From contig NZ_MSIT01000002.1 in NCBI RefSeq assembly GCF_002094885.1, forward strand, positions 124,001 to 188,000: a stretch of DNA of 64,000 bases, in the 5' to 3' direction. The stretch comes from Salibaculum halophilum (GTDB lineage Bacteria > Pseudomonadota > Alphaproteobacteria > Rhodobacterales > Rhodobacteraceae). Position numbers and translations under genes: made by a program. The notes beneath the pieces were generated by a model. It was not told the origin of the DNA, searched no databases, and was given only the letters and a program-made list of their open reading frames with translations. This document shows, one piece after another, positions 25,585 through 34,735 of the stretch (position 1 is its first letter; each line of letters starts with the position of its first letter).

Positions 25585-27497
25585 TGAGCCAGCCACCCGA
25601 AACCCCGTTGTTGGACAAGGTGCGTATCCCGGCGGACCTGAGGGGGCTGTCGGACGCGCAATTGCGGCAACTGGCCGACGAATTGAGGCGCGAGACGATT
25701 TCGGCGGTCAGCGAGACCGGCGGGCACCTCGGCGCGGGGCTGGGCGTGGTGGAGCTGACCGTAGCGCTGCACGCGGTCTTCGACACGCCGCGCGACAAGA
25801 TCGTCTGGGACGTCAGTCACCAGACCTATCCGCACAAGATTCTGACCGGGCGGCGCGACCGTATCCGCACCCTGCGCCAGAAGGACGGCCTGTCGGGCTT
25901 CACCAAGCGGTCCGAAAGCCCCTACGACCCCTTCGGCGCGGCCCATTCCAGCACCTCGATCAGCGCGGCGCTGGGCTTTTCCGTCGCCCGCGATCTTGGC
26001 GGCGAAGGGGGTGACGCCGTTGCCGTGATCGGTGACGGCGCCATGAGCGCGGGCATGGCCTTCGAGGCGATGAACAACGCCGGCCACCTTGGCAAGCGGC
26101 TGATCGTCATCCTCAACGACAACGAGATGTCCATCGCCCCGCCGGTCGGGGCCATGTCGTCCTACCTGTCGCAGCTTTACGCGGGCGCGCCGTTCCAGGA
26201 CCTCAAGGCGGCGGCCAAGGGGGCGGTGTCGTTCCTGCCGCCGCCCCTGCAAGAGGGCGCGCGCCGGGCCCGGGACGCGCTCAAGCACATGACAGTCGGC
26301 GGCACGTTGTTCGAGGCGCTGGGCTTTTCCTACGTCGGCCCGATCGACGGGCACGACCTTGACCAGGTGCTTGCCGTGCTGCGCACGGTGCACGCGCGCG
26401 CGACAGGGCCGGTCCTGATCCATGCCATCACGCAGAAGGGCAAGGGCTACGCCCCGGCCGAGGGCGCCAAGGATCGGGGCCACGCCACCGCCAAGTTCGA
26501 CATGGTCACGGGCGAGCAGAAGAAGGCCCCCTCCAACGCGCCGAGCTATACCAGCGTGTTTTCCGAGGCGCTGATCAAGCAGGCCGACGCGGACGACAGG
26601 ATCGTCGCGGTGACGGCGGCGATGCCCGACGGCACCGGGCTGGCGCGCTTCATGGATCGCTATGCCAGCCGGTGCTTTGACGTGGGCATTGCCGAACAAC
26701 ACGCCGTGACCTTCAGCGCGGCCATGGCGGCGGGGGGGATGAAACCCTTCTGCGCGATCTACTCGACCTTCCTGCAGCGCGGATACGACCAGGTGGTGCA
26801 TGACGTCGCCATCCAGCGGTTGCCTGTGCGCTTCGCCATCGACCGCGCCGGGCTCGTGGGGGCCGACGGGGCGACGCATGCCGGGTCCTTCGATATCGGA
26901 TACCTCTCGGCCCTGCCGGGCTTCACCGTGATGGCGGCCGCCGACGAGGCCGAGCTGGTGCGCATGGTCGCCACGGCGGCGGCGCATGACGATGGCCCCA
27001 TCGCCTTTCGCTTTCCGCGCGGCGAGGGCGTGGGTGTGGAGATTCCGGCCGAGGCCGCGCCACTGGAGATCGGCAAGGGCCGGATCGTGCAGCAGGGTCA
27101 GGGTGTGGCGATCCTGTCGTTCGGCACGCGGCTGGCCGAGGTTGAAAAGGCCTGCGAGGCGCTGCGCGGCAAGGGGATCACCCCCACGGTGGCCGACGCC
27201 CGGTTCGCCAAGCCGCTGGATCGCGAGATGATCCTGTCGCTGGCGGCGGATCACGATGCCCTGATCACGATCGAGGAGGGCGCCATCGGCGGTTTCGGTA
27301 GCCATGTCGCGCAGTTGCTGGCCGAGGACGGCGTGTTCGACCGGGGGCTGAAATACCGCTCCATGGTGCTGCCCGACATCTTCATCGATCAGGCCAGCCC
27401 GCGCGACATGTACGACGTGGCCGGGATGAACGCTGCGCATATTGAGGCCAAGGTGCTGGACGTGCTGGGCGTCGGGGTCATGGACAAGCGGGCGTGA
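25584..27497 (+). CDS. dxs: 1-deoxy-D-xylulose-5-phosphate synthase
   Basis: A 637-residue thiamine-diphosphate enzyme that makes DXP from pyruvate and glyceraldehyde-3-phosphate, the entry to the MEP pathway. Motifs: [19 protein letters not shown]-like [19 protein letters not shown], the ThDP motif [18 protein letters not shown], the glutamate in [17 protein letters not shown], and HDSQ-type C-terminal transketolase domain. The ATG at 25584 overlaps the ispA stop, so isoprenoid precursor and prenyl chain synthesis are coupled. Confidence 0.98.
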   Translation: MSQPPETPLLDKVRIPADLRGLSDAQLRQLADELRRETISAVSETGGHLGAGLGVVELTVALHAVFDTPRDKIVWDVSHQTYPHKILTGRRDRIRTLRQKDGLSGFTKRSESPYDPFGAAHSSTSISAALGFSVARDLGGEGGDAVAVIGDGAMSAGMAFEAMNNAGHLGKRLIVILNDNEMSIAPPVGAMSSYLSQLYAGAPFQDLKAAAKGAVSFLPPPLQEGARRARDALKHMTVGGTLFEALGFSYVGPIDGHDLDQVLAVLRTVHARATGPVLIHAITQKGKGYAPAEGAKDRGHATAKFDMVTGEQKKAPSNAPSYTSVFSEALIKQADADDRIVAVTAAMPDGTGLARFMDRYASRCFDVGIAEQHAVTFSAAMAAGGMKPFCAIYSTFLQRGYDQVVHDVAIQRLPVRFAIDRAGLVGADGATHAGSFDIGYLSALPGFTVMAAADEAELVRMVATAAAHDDGPIAFRFPRGEGVGVEIPAEAAPLEIGKGRIVQQGQGVAILSFGTRLAEVEKACEALRGKGITPTVADARFAKPLDREMILSLAADHDALITIEEGAIGGFGSHVAQLLAEDGVFDRGLKYRSMVLPDIFIDQASPRDMYDVAGMNAAHIEAKVLDVLGVGVMDKRA

Positions 27498-27507
27498 TCC
27501 AGCGGGG

Positions 27508-27619
27508 CGGCTGCGCCGCGCAGGTTTTTCGGGGATATCTGCGGCGCAACGCATCAAGCCCGCGGCCGCGCCAGCCCTGACCCCGGGGCCATGAGTTTAT
27601 TTGCCAAGATGAAGGGGCG
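27508..27619. repeat. Two-part intergenic repeat, copy 2
   Basis: Part one CGGCTGCGCCGC followed by GCAGGTTTTTCGGGGATATC (27508-27540) and part two GAGTTTATTTGCCAAGATG with AAGGGGCG (27593-27619). Order, orientation and spacing match copy 1 at 23407-23520. It lies between the dxs stop and the convergent sodium-channel gene. Confidence 0.7.
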
Positions 27620-27622
27620 CGG

Positions 27623-28396
27623 TCAGCGCCGGTCGTCCAGCCGCTTCTCGATCGCCTCCAACCGTCTGAGCACCTCGTCGCGGTAGCTGTCGGTGGCGGC
27701 GTCGGCCTCTTCGTGGTGGGCGTCCTGCATGGAGTTGACGATCAGGCCGACAAGCAGGTTCACCACGGCGAAGGTGGTCAGCAGGATGAAGGGCACGAAA
27801 AAGACCCAGGCCTGGGGGTAAACCTCCATCACCGGGCGGACGATGCCCATGGACCAGCTTTCCAGCGTCATGATCTGGAACAGCGTGTAGGCCGACTGGC
27901 CCAGCGAGCCGAACCATTCGGGGAAGGTATCGCCGAAGAGCTTGGTCGAGATCACCGCGCCGATGTAGAAGATCATCGCCATCAGCATGAAGACGCTGCC
28001 CATGCCCGGCAGGGCGGTGACGAACCCCTCGACGACGCGGCGCAGGCGCGGAGCGGCCGAGATGACGCGCAGCACCCGCAGGATGCGCAGCGCGCGCAGC
28101 ACCGACAGGGTCTGCGCCGCCGGGATCAGGGCGATGGCCACGATGGTGAAATCGAACAGGTTCCAGCCCGAGGCGAAGAACCGCAGCCGGTGGGCAAAGA
28201 GCTTGGCCCCGATCTCGGCCACGAAGACGGCAAGGCAGGCGCGGTCGAGCGCGTAGATCACCGGCCCCCAGCGCGCCATGACCGCGTCGGAAGTTTCCAG
28301 GCCGAGCACGATCGCGTTGAAGACGATCACGCCGATGATGACGTTGCGCACCAGCGGCCGGTCCATGAAACGGGCGGTTCTGTGTCTGAGGGTCAT
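27623..28396 (-). CDS. Voltage-gated sodium channel of the NaChBac/NavAb type
   Basis: A 257-residue one-domain, six-helix ion channel. The S4 voltage sensor has regularly spaced arginines (VLRALRILRVLRVI, about 99-112). The pore filter is TLESWSM (177-183), the sodium-selective sequence of NavAb, followed by GIVRPVMEVYPQAWVFF which is almost the same as NavAb. The C terminus (about 236-255, YRDEVLRRLEAIEKRL) is a coiled coil for tetramer assembly. ATG 28396 follows AGGA; an in-frame TTG at 28405 is less likely. Confidence 0.93.
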   Translation of the reverse strand: MTLRHRTARFMDRPLVRNVIIGVIVFNAIVLGLETSDAVMARWGPVIYALDRACLAVFVAEIGAKLFAHRLRFFASGWNLFDFTIVAIALIPAAQTLSVLRALRILRVLRVISAAPRLRRVVEGFVTALPGMGSVFMLMAMIFYIGAVISTKLFGDTFPEWFGSLGQSAYTLFQIMTLESWSMGIVRPVMEVYPQAWVFFVPFILLTTFAVVNLLVGLIVNSMQDAHHEEADAATDSYRDEVLRRLEAIEKRLDDRR

Positions 28397-28424
28397 CACG
28401 CGCAATCCTGCAAATCTGTCGCGG

Positions 28425-29279
28425 TCACTCGGCGGCCTCGTCGGCCAGCAGGGCGCGCAGGCCGCTGCGGTAATCGGGGTGGCGCAGGGTCACGCCCAGC
28501 TCGGTCTTGATGCGGGCGTTGCTGACCTTCTTGGATTCGGCGTAAAAGCTGCGCGCCATGGCCGACATCTCGGCGGTGTCGAAGTCCACCGCGGGGGGCT
28601 CGGGGCGGCCCAGCAGCCGGGCGGCGAAGGACAGCACGTCCTGCGGCGGGGCCGGGTCGTCGTCGCAGACGTTGTAGACCGCGCCGGGGTCGGGCCGGGC
28701 GATCGAGGCGTCGAGCACCTGCGCGATATCCTCGACATGGATGCGCGAAAAGACCTGGCCGGGCTTGATGATGCGCCGCGCCGTGCCCTGGCGGACCTTC
28801 TCGAAGGGGCCGCGGCCGGGGCCGTAGATGCCGGCCAGGCGGAAGATGTGCAGCGGCAGGCCCTGGTCGGCCCAGGCGGCCTCGGCGGCGACGCGGCGTT
28901 CGCCGCGGGCCGTGCCGGGGGTCAGCGGCGTGCTCTCGTCCACCCAGGCGCCGCCGTGATCGCCGTAAACGCCGGTGGTGGACAGGTAGCCGACCCAGGT
29001 GAACTGCCCGGCGCGGGTGCGCAAGGCATCGCCCATCAGGGCCAGCGTCGGGTCACCATCCTCGGTCGGCCCGGCCGAGATCAGCAGGTGCGTCGCTCCG
29101 TCGAGCGCGGCATCGATCGCGTCGCGCGCCCAGGGCAGCGGGGTGACCCCTTCGGCGCGTAACGCCGCGGCCCGGTCGGGGTTGCGCGTGGTCCCGGCGA
29201 TGTCCCAGCCGCGCGGCACCAGCCGCTGCGCCAGTGCGCGGGCCGAATAGCCGTGTCCGAAGGAAATGAGCCACGTCAT
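28425..29279 (-). CDS. NAD(P)-dependent epimerase/dehydratase-like protein (YeeZ type)
   Basis: A 284-residue extended-SDR-like protein with an atypical N-terminal Rossmann motif (SFGHGYSARALAQRL), YLSTTGVYGDHGGAWVDE and FRLAGIYGPGRGPFEKVR. The catalytic Tyr of SDRs is in the position VYGD rather than a full YxxxK, as in the YeeZ subgroup, so enzymatic activity is uncertain. Substrate and role are unknown. Confidence 0.8.
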   Translation of the reverse strand: MTWLISFGHGYSARALAQRLVPRGWDIAGTTRNPDRAAALRAEGVTPLPWARDAIDAALDGATHLLISAGPTEDGDPTLALMGDALRTRAGQFTWVGYLSTTGVYGDHGGAWVDESTPLTPGTARGERRVAAEAAWADQGLPLHIFRLAGIYGPGRGPFEKVRQGTARRIIKPGQVFSRIHVEDIAQVLDASIARPDPGAVYNVCDDDPAPPQDVLSFAARLLGRPEPPAVDFDTAEMSAMARSFYAESKKVSNARIKTELGVTLRHPDYRSGLRALLADEAAE

Positions 29280-29515
29280 GGCCCCTAGTTGGGGCAGGCG
29301 CGTCGGACTGGCAAGAGGCGCGTCCGCTTTCCCGTCGGGCGCTGTCCGACCCCGGGTCCGGGTGACGAAAAGGACGGCGAAACGCCCGGATCAACGGCTT
29401 GCGGCCGGCGGCAATGTGGTGTCAGTGTCAGCGTTGATTGATCCGCCACACGACAGGCACCGCTTTTGCAAGGGGCAGGCGGTGCTTTTTGATAGCCGCC
29501 AAGGGGAGAGCCGCG

Positions 29516-30994
29516 ATGATCCCGTCCGACGCAGACCTGCCTGTCCGCACGCCCGAGGTGCCGGGAGCCGAGACTTTCTCGGACGCGGCCGGCGCCGTGG
29601 CGCGGCTGCGCGAGCTCTACGACATCGCGGTGGATTTCCTGACCCGGTCGTTCAACGAGAACGTGGTGGGAGAGCGGCCCGACACGCGGTTTCGCGCCTT
29701 TTATCCCGAGTTGCGCCTGACCACGACGACCTTTGCCCACAACGACACGCGCCTGTCCTTCGGGCACGTGGCCGAGCCGGGCACCTATTCCACCACGATC
29801 ACCCGGCCGGACCTGTTCGAGGGCTACCTGACCCAGCAGATCGACCTGCTGATACAGAACCATGATCAGCCGGTGACGGTGGGGGTCTCGACCACCGCCA
29901 TGCCGGTGCATTTCGCCGTGCGCGGCGAGATCAATGTGCCCCAGGACGGGGCGATCCGCTATGCCCTGCGCGATGTCTTCGACGTGCCGGACCTGGCCCA
30001 GATGAATGATGACATCGTCAACGGGATCGGCTTTCGCTACCCCGACGGCTCGGCCCCGCTCGCGCCCTTCACCGCGCCGCGGATCGACTATTCACTGGCC
30101 CGCCTGCAGCATTACACCGCCACCGCGCCCGAGCATTTCCAGAACCACGTGATGTTCACCAACTACCAGTTCTACGTGCAGGAGTTCGAGGCCTTCGCCC
30201 GCGCCATGCTGGCCGATCCCGACAGCGGCTATACCGGTTTCGTCGCGCCGGGCTGTGACGAGATCACCGACCCGCAGGCGCCGCTGCCCATGCCCGAGAA
30301 GCTGCCGCAGATGCCGACCTATCACCTGAAACGGCCGGGCAACGCCGGGATCACGCTGGTCAACATCGGGGTGGGGCCGTCGAACGCCAAGACCGCGACC
30401 GACCATATCGCCGTGCTGCGCCCCCATGCCTGGCTGATGGTCGGCCACTGCGCGGGGCTTCGCAATTCCCAGCGGCTGGGGGATTTCGTCCTGGCGCACG
30501 GCTATCTGCGCGAGGACAAGGTGCTCGACGACGACCTGCCCGTCTGGGTGCCGATCCCGGCGCTGGCCGAGATCCAGATCGCCCTGGAAACGGCGGTGGC
30601 CGGGGAAACCGCGCTGGAGGGCTACGAGCTCAAGCGGCTGATGCGGACCGGCACGGTCGCCTCGCTCGACAACCGCAACTGGGAGCTTCGCGAACATACC
30701 GGCCCGGTGCAGCGGTTATCGCAATCGCGCGCCATCGCGCTGGACATGGAAAGCGCGACCATCGCCGCCAACGGGTTCCGGTTCCGGGTGCCCTACGGCA
30801 CGCTGCTGTGTGTCAGTGACAAGCCGCTGCACGGGGAACTCAAGCTGCCGGGCATGGCGAGCGATTTCTACAAGACGCAGGTGGCGCGGCACCTGATGAT
30901 CGGAATCCGGGCGATGGAACACCTGCGCGAGATGCCGCTGGAGCGTATCCACAGCCGGAAACTGCGCTCGTTCGAGGAGACAGCCTTCCTCTGA
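29516..30994 (+). CDS. amn: AMP nucleosidase
   Basis: A 492-residue enzyme that hydrolyses AMP to adenine and ribose-5-phosphate. The N-terminal AMP-nucleosidase domain (about 1-180, DIAVDFLTRSFNENV) is followed by the phosphorylase-like catalytic domain (PTYHLKRPGNAGITLVNIGVG; MVGHCAGLRNSQRLGDFVL; ALDMESATIAANGFRFRVPYG). Length and order match E. coli Amn. ATG 29516 follows AAGGGGAGAGC. Confidence 0.95.
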   Translation: MIPSDADLPVRTPEVPGAETFSDAAGAVARLRELYDIAVDFLTRSFNENVVGERPDTRFRAFYPELRLTTTTFAHNDTRLSFGHVAEPGTYSTTITRPDLFEGYLTQQIDLLIQNHDQPVTVGVSTTAMPVHFAVRGEINVPQDGAIRYALRDVFDVPDLAQMNDDIVNGIGFRYPDGSAPLAPFTAPRIDYSLARLQHYTATAPEHFQNHVMFTNYQFYVQEFEAFARAMLADPDSGYTGFVAPGCDEITDPQAPLPMPEKLPQMPTYHLKRPGNAGITLVNIGVGPSNAKTATDHIAVLRPHAWLMVGHCAGLRNSQRLGDFVLAHGYLREDKVLDDDLPVWVPIPALAEIQIALETAVAGETALEGYELKRLMRTGTVASLDNRNWELREHTGPVQRLSQSRAIALDMESATIAANGFRFRVPYGTLLCVSDKPLHGELKLPGMASDFYKTQVARHLMIGIRAMEHLREMPLERIHSRKLRSFEETAFL

Positions 30995-31124
30995 TCGGCA
31001 AAAATGCCAACAAAATAGGGTTTTTTTGCGCCCCGATTTACACTAGGCGTTGTGGGCACACACAAGATGCCGTTTAATAGCGGCAGAATAGCCCCAAAAA
31101 TCGGGCAGAGCGAGGAGACGACAC

Positions 31125-31412
31125 ATGGCAAAACCCCTGACCAAGACGCAGCTGGTCGCAGCACTGGCCGAGGAAATGGGCACCGACAAGAAATCCGCCG
31201 GCGCGGCGCTGGACGCGATGAGCGAGGTCATCACCCGAGAGGTGTCCGGCGGCGGGGCCGTCACCCTTCCCGGCGTCGGCAAGATCTACTGCCGCGAGCG
31301 CCCCGAGCGCATGGTCCGCAACCCGGCCACCGGCGAGCAGATCAAGAAGGACGCCGACAAGGTGGTCAAGATGACCATCGCAAAGGCGCTCAAGGACAGC
31401 GTGAATTCCTGA
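31125..31412 (+). CDS. HU-family DNA-binding protein
   Basis: A 95-residue histone-like protein: helical dimer body (TKTQLVAALAEEMGTDKKSA) and the DNA-binding arm around RPERMVRNPATGEQIKK. It is close to HU/IHF in length; the sequence does not decide which partner type. ATG 31125 has CGAGGAGACGACAC ahead. A strong intrinsic terminator follows at 31436, so it is probably a single-gene transcript. The 130-bp leader is AT-rich relative to the genome, as expected for a highly expressed promoter. Confidence 0.92.
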   Translation: MAKPLTKTQLVAALAEEMGTDKKSAGAALDAMSEVITREVSGGGAVTLPGVGKIYCRERPERMVRNPATGEQIKKDADKVVKMTIAKALKDSVNS

Positions 31413-31435
31413 TCCCTGACCGGATCGGCGGAACG

Positions 31436-31462
31436 GGGCCGCCCGCCGGGGCGGCCCTTTTT
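31436..31462 (+). terminator. Intrinsic terminator after the HU gene
   Basis: GGGCCGCC / GGCGGCCC form an 8-bp perfect stem with a 6-nt loop directly followed by TTTTT (31458-31462): a textbook Rho-independent terminator. Confidence 0.92.
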
Positions 31463-31539
31463 CGTGCCGGGCGCCCTTTCCAAGGGGGGCGGTTCGTGGT
31501 CCCCTAGCGCGGCCTCCACGATAAGGACATCCAGACGCC

Positions 31540-32442
31540 ATGAAGACCGAGGTCGACATCAGGGCCATCGCGTTAGGCCTTGCCTTCGCGGTGATGTGGG
31601 CCTCGGCCTTCACCTCGGCGCGGGTGATCGTGCAATATGCCGCGCCGCTTCACGCGCTGGCGATCCGGTTCCTGATCTCGGGACTGATCGGCGTGGCCCT
31701 GGCGCGGATGATGGGCCAGAGCTGGCACCTGACCCGGCGCCAGTGGATGGCCACCATCGTTTTCGGGGTGTGCCAGAACGCGCTCTACCTCGGGCTGAAT
31801 TTCGTGGCGATGCAGACGGTCGAGGCCTCGCTCGCGGCGATCATCGCCTCGACCATGCCGCTCATCGTGGCCATCGCGGGCTGGGCCGTCTTCCGCGAAA
31901 AGCTGCCCGTGCCGGGCGTCATGGGGCTGCTGGCGGGCATCGCCGGGGTGGCGATCATCATGGGCACGCGCGTGCAGGGCGGGGCCGACCTTTACGGGAT
32001 CGCGCTGTGCGCGGTTGCCGTGCTGTCGCTGGCCGTGGCGACGATGTCCGTGCGCGGGGCCTCGTCGGGCGGGAATTTCCTGATGATCGTGGGCTTGCAG
32101 ATGCTGGTGGGCAGCGCGCTGCTCTGGGTCGCGGCGCTGTCGCTTGAAACCTTCCGCGTCACCTGGACATGGCAACTGGGGGTGGCGTTCGGCTATACCG
32201 TGATCGTGCCGGGCCTGATGGCGACTCTGGTCTGGTTCGTTCTGGTCAACCGTATCGGCGCGGTGCGCGCGGCGGTGTTCCACTTTCTGACACCTTTCTT
32301 CGGGGTGTTGACCGCCTGGGCGCTGCTGGGCGAGCCGCTGGGCCGGGGCGACTTGATCGGCGTGGCGATCATCACCGTCGGCATCCTCGCCGTGCAACTG
32401 TCCAGGCAGAAACCGGCACGCCCGGCCAAGCAGGCCGCTTAG
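31540..32442 (+). CDS. EamA-family (DMT superfamily) transporter
   Basis: A 300-residue ten-helix membrane protein with two EamA repeats (about 10-140 and 155-290). The first helix has [21 protein letters not shown] and the second repeat ends [20 protein letters not shown], both typical. The substrate is unknown. The stop overlaps the convergent aroC stop by 4 bp. Confidence 0.88.
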   Translation: MKTEVDIRAIALGLAFAVMWASAFTSARVIVQYAAPLHALAIRFLISGLIGVALARMMGQSWHLTRRQWMATIVFGVCQNALYLGLNFVAMQTVEASLAAIIASTMPLIVAIAGWAVFREKLPVPGVMGLLAGIAGVAIIMGTRVQGGADLYGIALCAVAVLSLAVATMSVRGASSGGNFLMIVGLQMLVGSALLWVAALSLETFRVTWTWQLGVAFGYTVIVPGLMATLVWFVLVNRIGAVRAAVFHFLTPFFGVLTAWALLGEPLGRGDLIGVAIITVGILAVQLSRQKPARPAKQAA

Positions 32443-33542
32443 CCGATCCGGCCCCGGTCGCCGCCGGTCTGGCCCCGGTCCAGCAGGATGTGATCGAGGA
32501 GCACCGCGGCCATCATCGCCTCGCCCACGGGCACGGCGCGGATGCCGACGCAGGGGTCGTGGCGGCCCTTGGTGACGACTTCGGTCGCGCTGCCGTCGGT
32601 GCGGATGGACCGGCGCGGCGACAGGATCGAACTGGTCGGTTTCACGGCAAAGCGCAGCACGATGTCCTGCCCGGTGCTGATTCCGCCGAGGATGCCGCCG
32701 GCGTGGTTGCTGGAGTATTCGGGGCCGGTGTCGCCCATGAAAATCTCGTCGGCGTTGTCGCGGCCGGTCAGGGCGGCGGCGGCCAGTCCCTCGCCGATCT
32801 CGACGCCCTTGACGGCGTTGATGCTCATCATCGCGGCGGCCAGGTCGGCGTCCAGCTTGCCGTAAATCGGCGCGCCGATCCCGGCGGGCACGCCGCGCGC
32901 CACGACCTCGATCATCGCGCCGACGGAATTGTGGTCGTCCTTGCGCAGCCAGTCTAGGTAGTCGGTCCATTCGGGCACGGCCCCAGGGTCGGGGCACCAG
33001 AAGTCGTTGTCGTCGATGGTGGCCCAGTCGAAGCGGGCGCGGTCGATGGTCTTTTCGCCCATCTGCACCATGTAGCCCCGGATCTGCACGCCCGGTGCCA
33101 ACTGTTCGATCACTGCGCGCGCGACGCCGCCGGCGGCCACGCGGGCGGCGGTTTCCCGGGCCGAACTGCGCCCGCCGCCGCGATAGTCGCGCAGCCCGTA
33201 TTTCTGGTGATAGGTGATGTCGGCATGGCCGGGCCGGAAGGTCCGCGCGATCTCGCCATAGTCCTTCGAGCGCTGGTCGGTGTTGCGGATCATCAGCTGG
33301 ATCGGGGTGCCGGTCGTGGTGTCCTCGAACACGCCCGAGAGGATTTCGACCGCGTCGGGCTCGTTGCGCTGGGTCGTCATCTTGTTCTGGCCGGGGCGGC
33401 GCCGGTCCAGCCAGTGCTGCAGCGCCGTCGCCGTCAGCGGCACGCCCGGCGGGCATCCGTCCACCGTCGCCCCCAGCGCGGGGCCGTGGCTTTCGCCCCA
33501 GGTGGTGACGCGGAACAGGTGACCGTAGGTGTTCAGGCTCAT
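32439..33542 (-). CDS. aroC: Chorismate synthase
   Basis: A 367-residue FMN-dependent enzyme converting EPSP to chorismate, last step of the shikimate pathway. Signatures: [51 protein letters not shown] and the C-terminal [20 protein letters not shown]. Start ATG at 33540-33542 with GGGAG upstream. It stands alone; another shikimate gene, aroQ, is at 53407. Confidence 0.97.
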   Translation of the reverse strand: MSLNTYGHLFRVTTWGESHGPALGATVDGCPPGVPLTATALQHWLDRRRPGQNKMTTQRNEPDAVEILSGVFEDTTTGTPIQLMIRNTDQRSKDYGEIARTFRPGHADITYHQKYGLRDYRGGGRSSARETAARVAAGGVARAVIEQLAPGVQIRGYMVQMGEKTIDRARFDWATIDDNDFWCPDPGAVPEWTDYLDWLRKDDHNSVGAMIEVVARGVPAGIGAPIYGKLDADLAAAMMSINAVKGVEIGEGLAAAALTGRDNADEIFMGDTGPEYSSNHAGGILGGISTGQDIVLRFAVKPTSSILSPRRSIRTDGSATEVVTKGRHDPCVGIRAVPVGEAMMAAVLLDHILLDRGQTGGDRGRIG

Positions 33543-33621
33543 GGCGGGCGCTCCCTTGACCCGCCCCGTCTAGCCGCCCGCCCCGGCCTTGCCAAGCCCG
33601 GCGGCAGGGCCTAGGTTACAA

Positions 33622-33707
33622 TCTACCTCGGGGTGCCCGTGATGGGCTGAGACGCGCGATGCGAACCCGTTGAACCTGAACCGGTTAAGACCGGCGGAGG
33701 GAAGGTG
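33622..33707 (+). ncRNA. TPP (thiamine pyrophosphate) riboswitch
   Basis: The conserved THI-element blocks are all present in order: CTCGGGGTGCCC, GGGCTGAGA, ACCCGTTGAACCTGAACCGG, then TTAAGACCGGCGGAGGGA. It ends about 50 bp before thiB, so binding of TPP should switch off the thiamine-uptake operon by hiding the ribosome site or terminating. Confidence 0.96.
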
Positions 33708-33757
33708 TTGAGCGATCCTCAATCCCCGACGTCCGTCCGGCGATATGGAGGATACGC

Positions 33758-34735
33758 ATGAAGACCCCCCTTTCCGTCATCGCAGGACTTCTGGCCACGC
33801 CCGTCGTGGCCCAGGACAACGTGCTGACAGTCTATACCTACGACAGCTTCGTCACCGAATGGGGCCCGGGTCCCGTAATCGAGGAGGCTTTTGAAGAGAC
33901 TTGCGACTGCGACCTGCAATTCGAGGCGGCGGGCGACGGGGCCGCGCTGTTGTCGCGGCTGCAACTGGAAGGCCCGCGCACCGAGGCCGACATCGTGCTG
34001 GGCCTCGACACCAACCTGACGGCCGCGGCGCGCGAGACGAGCCTGTTCGCCGAACACGGGATCACCCCCGATCTGGACCTGCCCGTGGACTGGACCGACG
34101 ATCACTTCCTTCCCTTCGACTGGGGCTATTTCGCCTTCGTCGGCAACGCCAAGGACCCGGCGCCGGATTCGCTTCGCGCGCTGGCCGACAGCGACATCTC
34201 GATCGTGATCCAGGACCCGCGCTCTTCGACGCCGGGGCTGGGCCTCCTGATGTGGGTCAAGACCGCCTATGGCGATGCGGCCGGCGCACTGTGGGAGGAC
34301 CTGTCCGACAACATCGTGACGGTCACGCCCGGCTGGTCCGAGGCCTATGGCCTGTTCCTCGAGGGCGAGGCCGACGCGGTTCTGTCCTACACGACCTCGC
34401 CTGCCTATCACCTGATCGCGGAAGAGGACGACAGCAAGGTGGCCTGGGCCTTTGACGAAGGCCATTACATGCAGGTCGAGGTCGCCGGAAAGGTTGCCGG
34501 CACCGACGTGCCCGACCTTGCCGATCAGTTCATGGCCTTCATGCTGACCGAGGATTTCCAGTCGGCCATCCCGACGACCAACTGGATGTACCCGGCCGTG
34601 GTGCCCGCGGGGGGCCTGCCGGACGGCTTCGAGACGCTGATCGAGCCGGACAAGGCGCTGTTGCTGTCCCCACAGGAGGCCGCGGCCAAGCGTGACGCGG
34701 CGCTCGAGGAATGGCGCGCAGCGCTGGCCCGGTAG
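33758..34735 (+). CDS. thiB: Thiamine ABC transporter substrate-binding protein
   Basis: A 325-residue periplasmic solute-binding protein (signal peptide MKTPLSVIAGLLATPVVAQ). The mature start DNVLTVYTYDSFVTEWGPGP and the later TTNWMYPAV are characteristic of ThiB. It delivers thiamine or its phosphates to ThiPQ. GGAGGATACGC precedes the ATG, and the TPP riboswitch lies directly upstream. It overlaps thiP by 25 bp. Confidence 0.96.
   Translation: MKTPLSVIAGLLATPVVAQDNVLTVYTYDSFVTEWGPGPVIEEAFEETCDCDLQFEAAGDGAALLSRLQLEGPRTEADIVLGLDTNLTAAARETSLFAEHGITPDLDLPVDWTDDHFLPFDWGYFAFVGNAKDPAPDSLRALADSDISIVIQDPRSSTPGLGLLMWVKTAYGDAAGALWEDLSDNIVTVTPGWSEAYGLFLEGEADAVLSYTTSPAYHLIAEEDDSKVAWAFDEGHYMQVEVAGKVAGTDVPDLADQFMAFMLTEDFQSAIPTTNWMYPAVVPAGGLPDGFETLIEPDKALLLSPQEAAAKRDAALEEWRAALAR

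Noticed and set aside
30996-31028. GGCA-AAAA-TGCC hairpin and T-run after amn as a terminator
   Set aside because: The stem is only 4 bp and the T-run is about 16 bp away, too weak to call.
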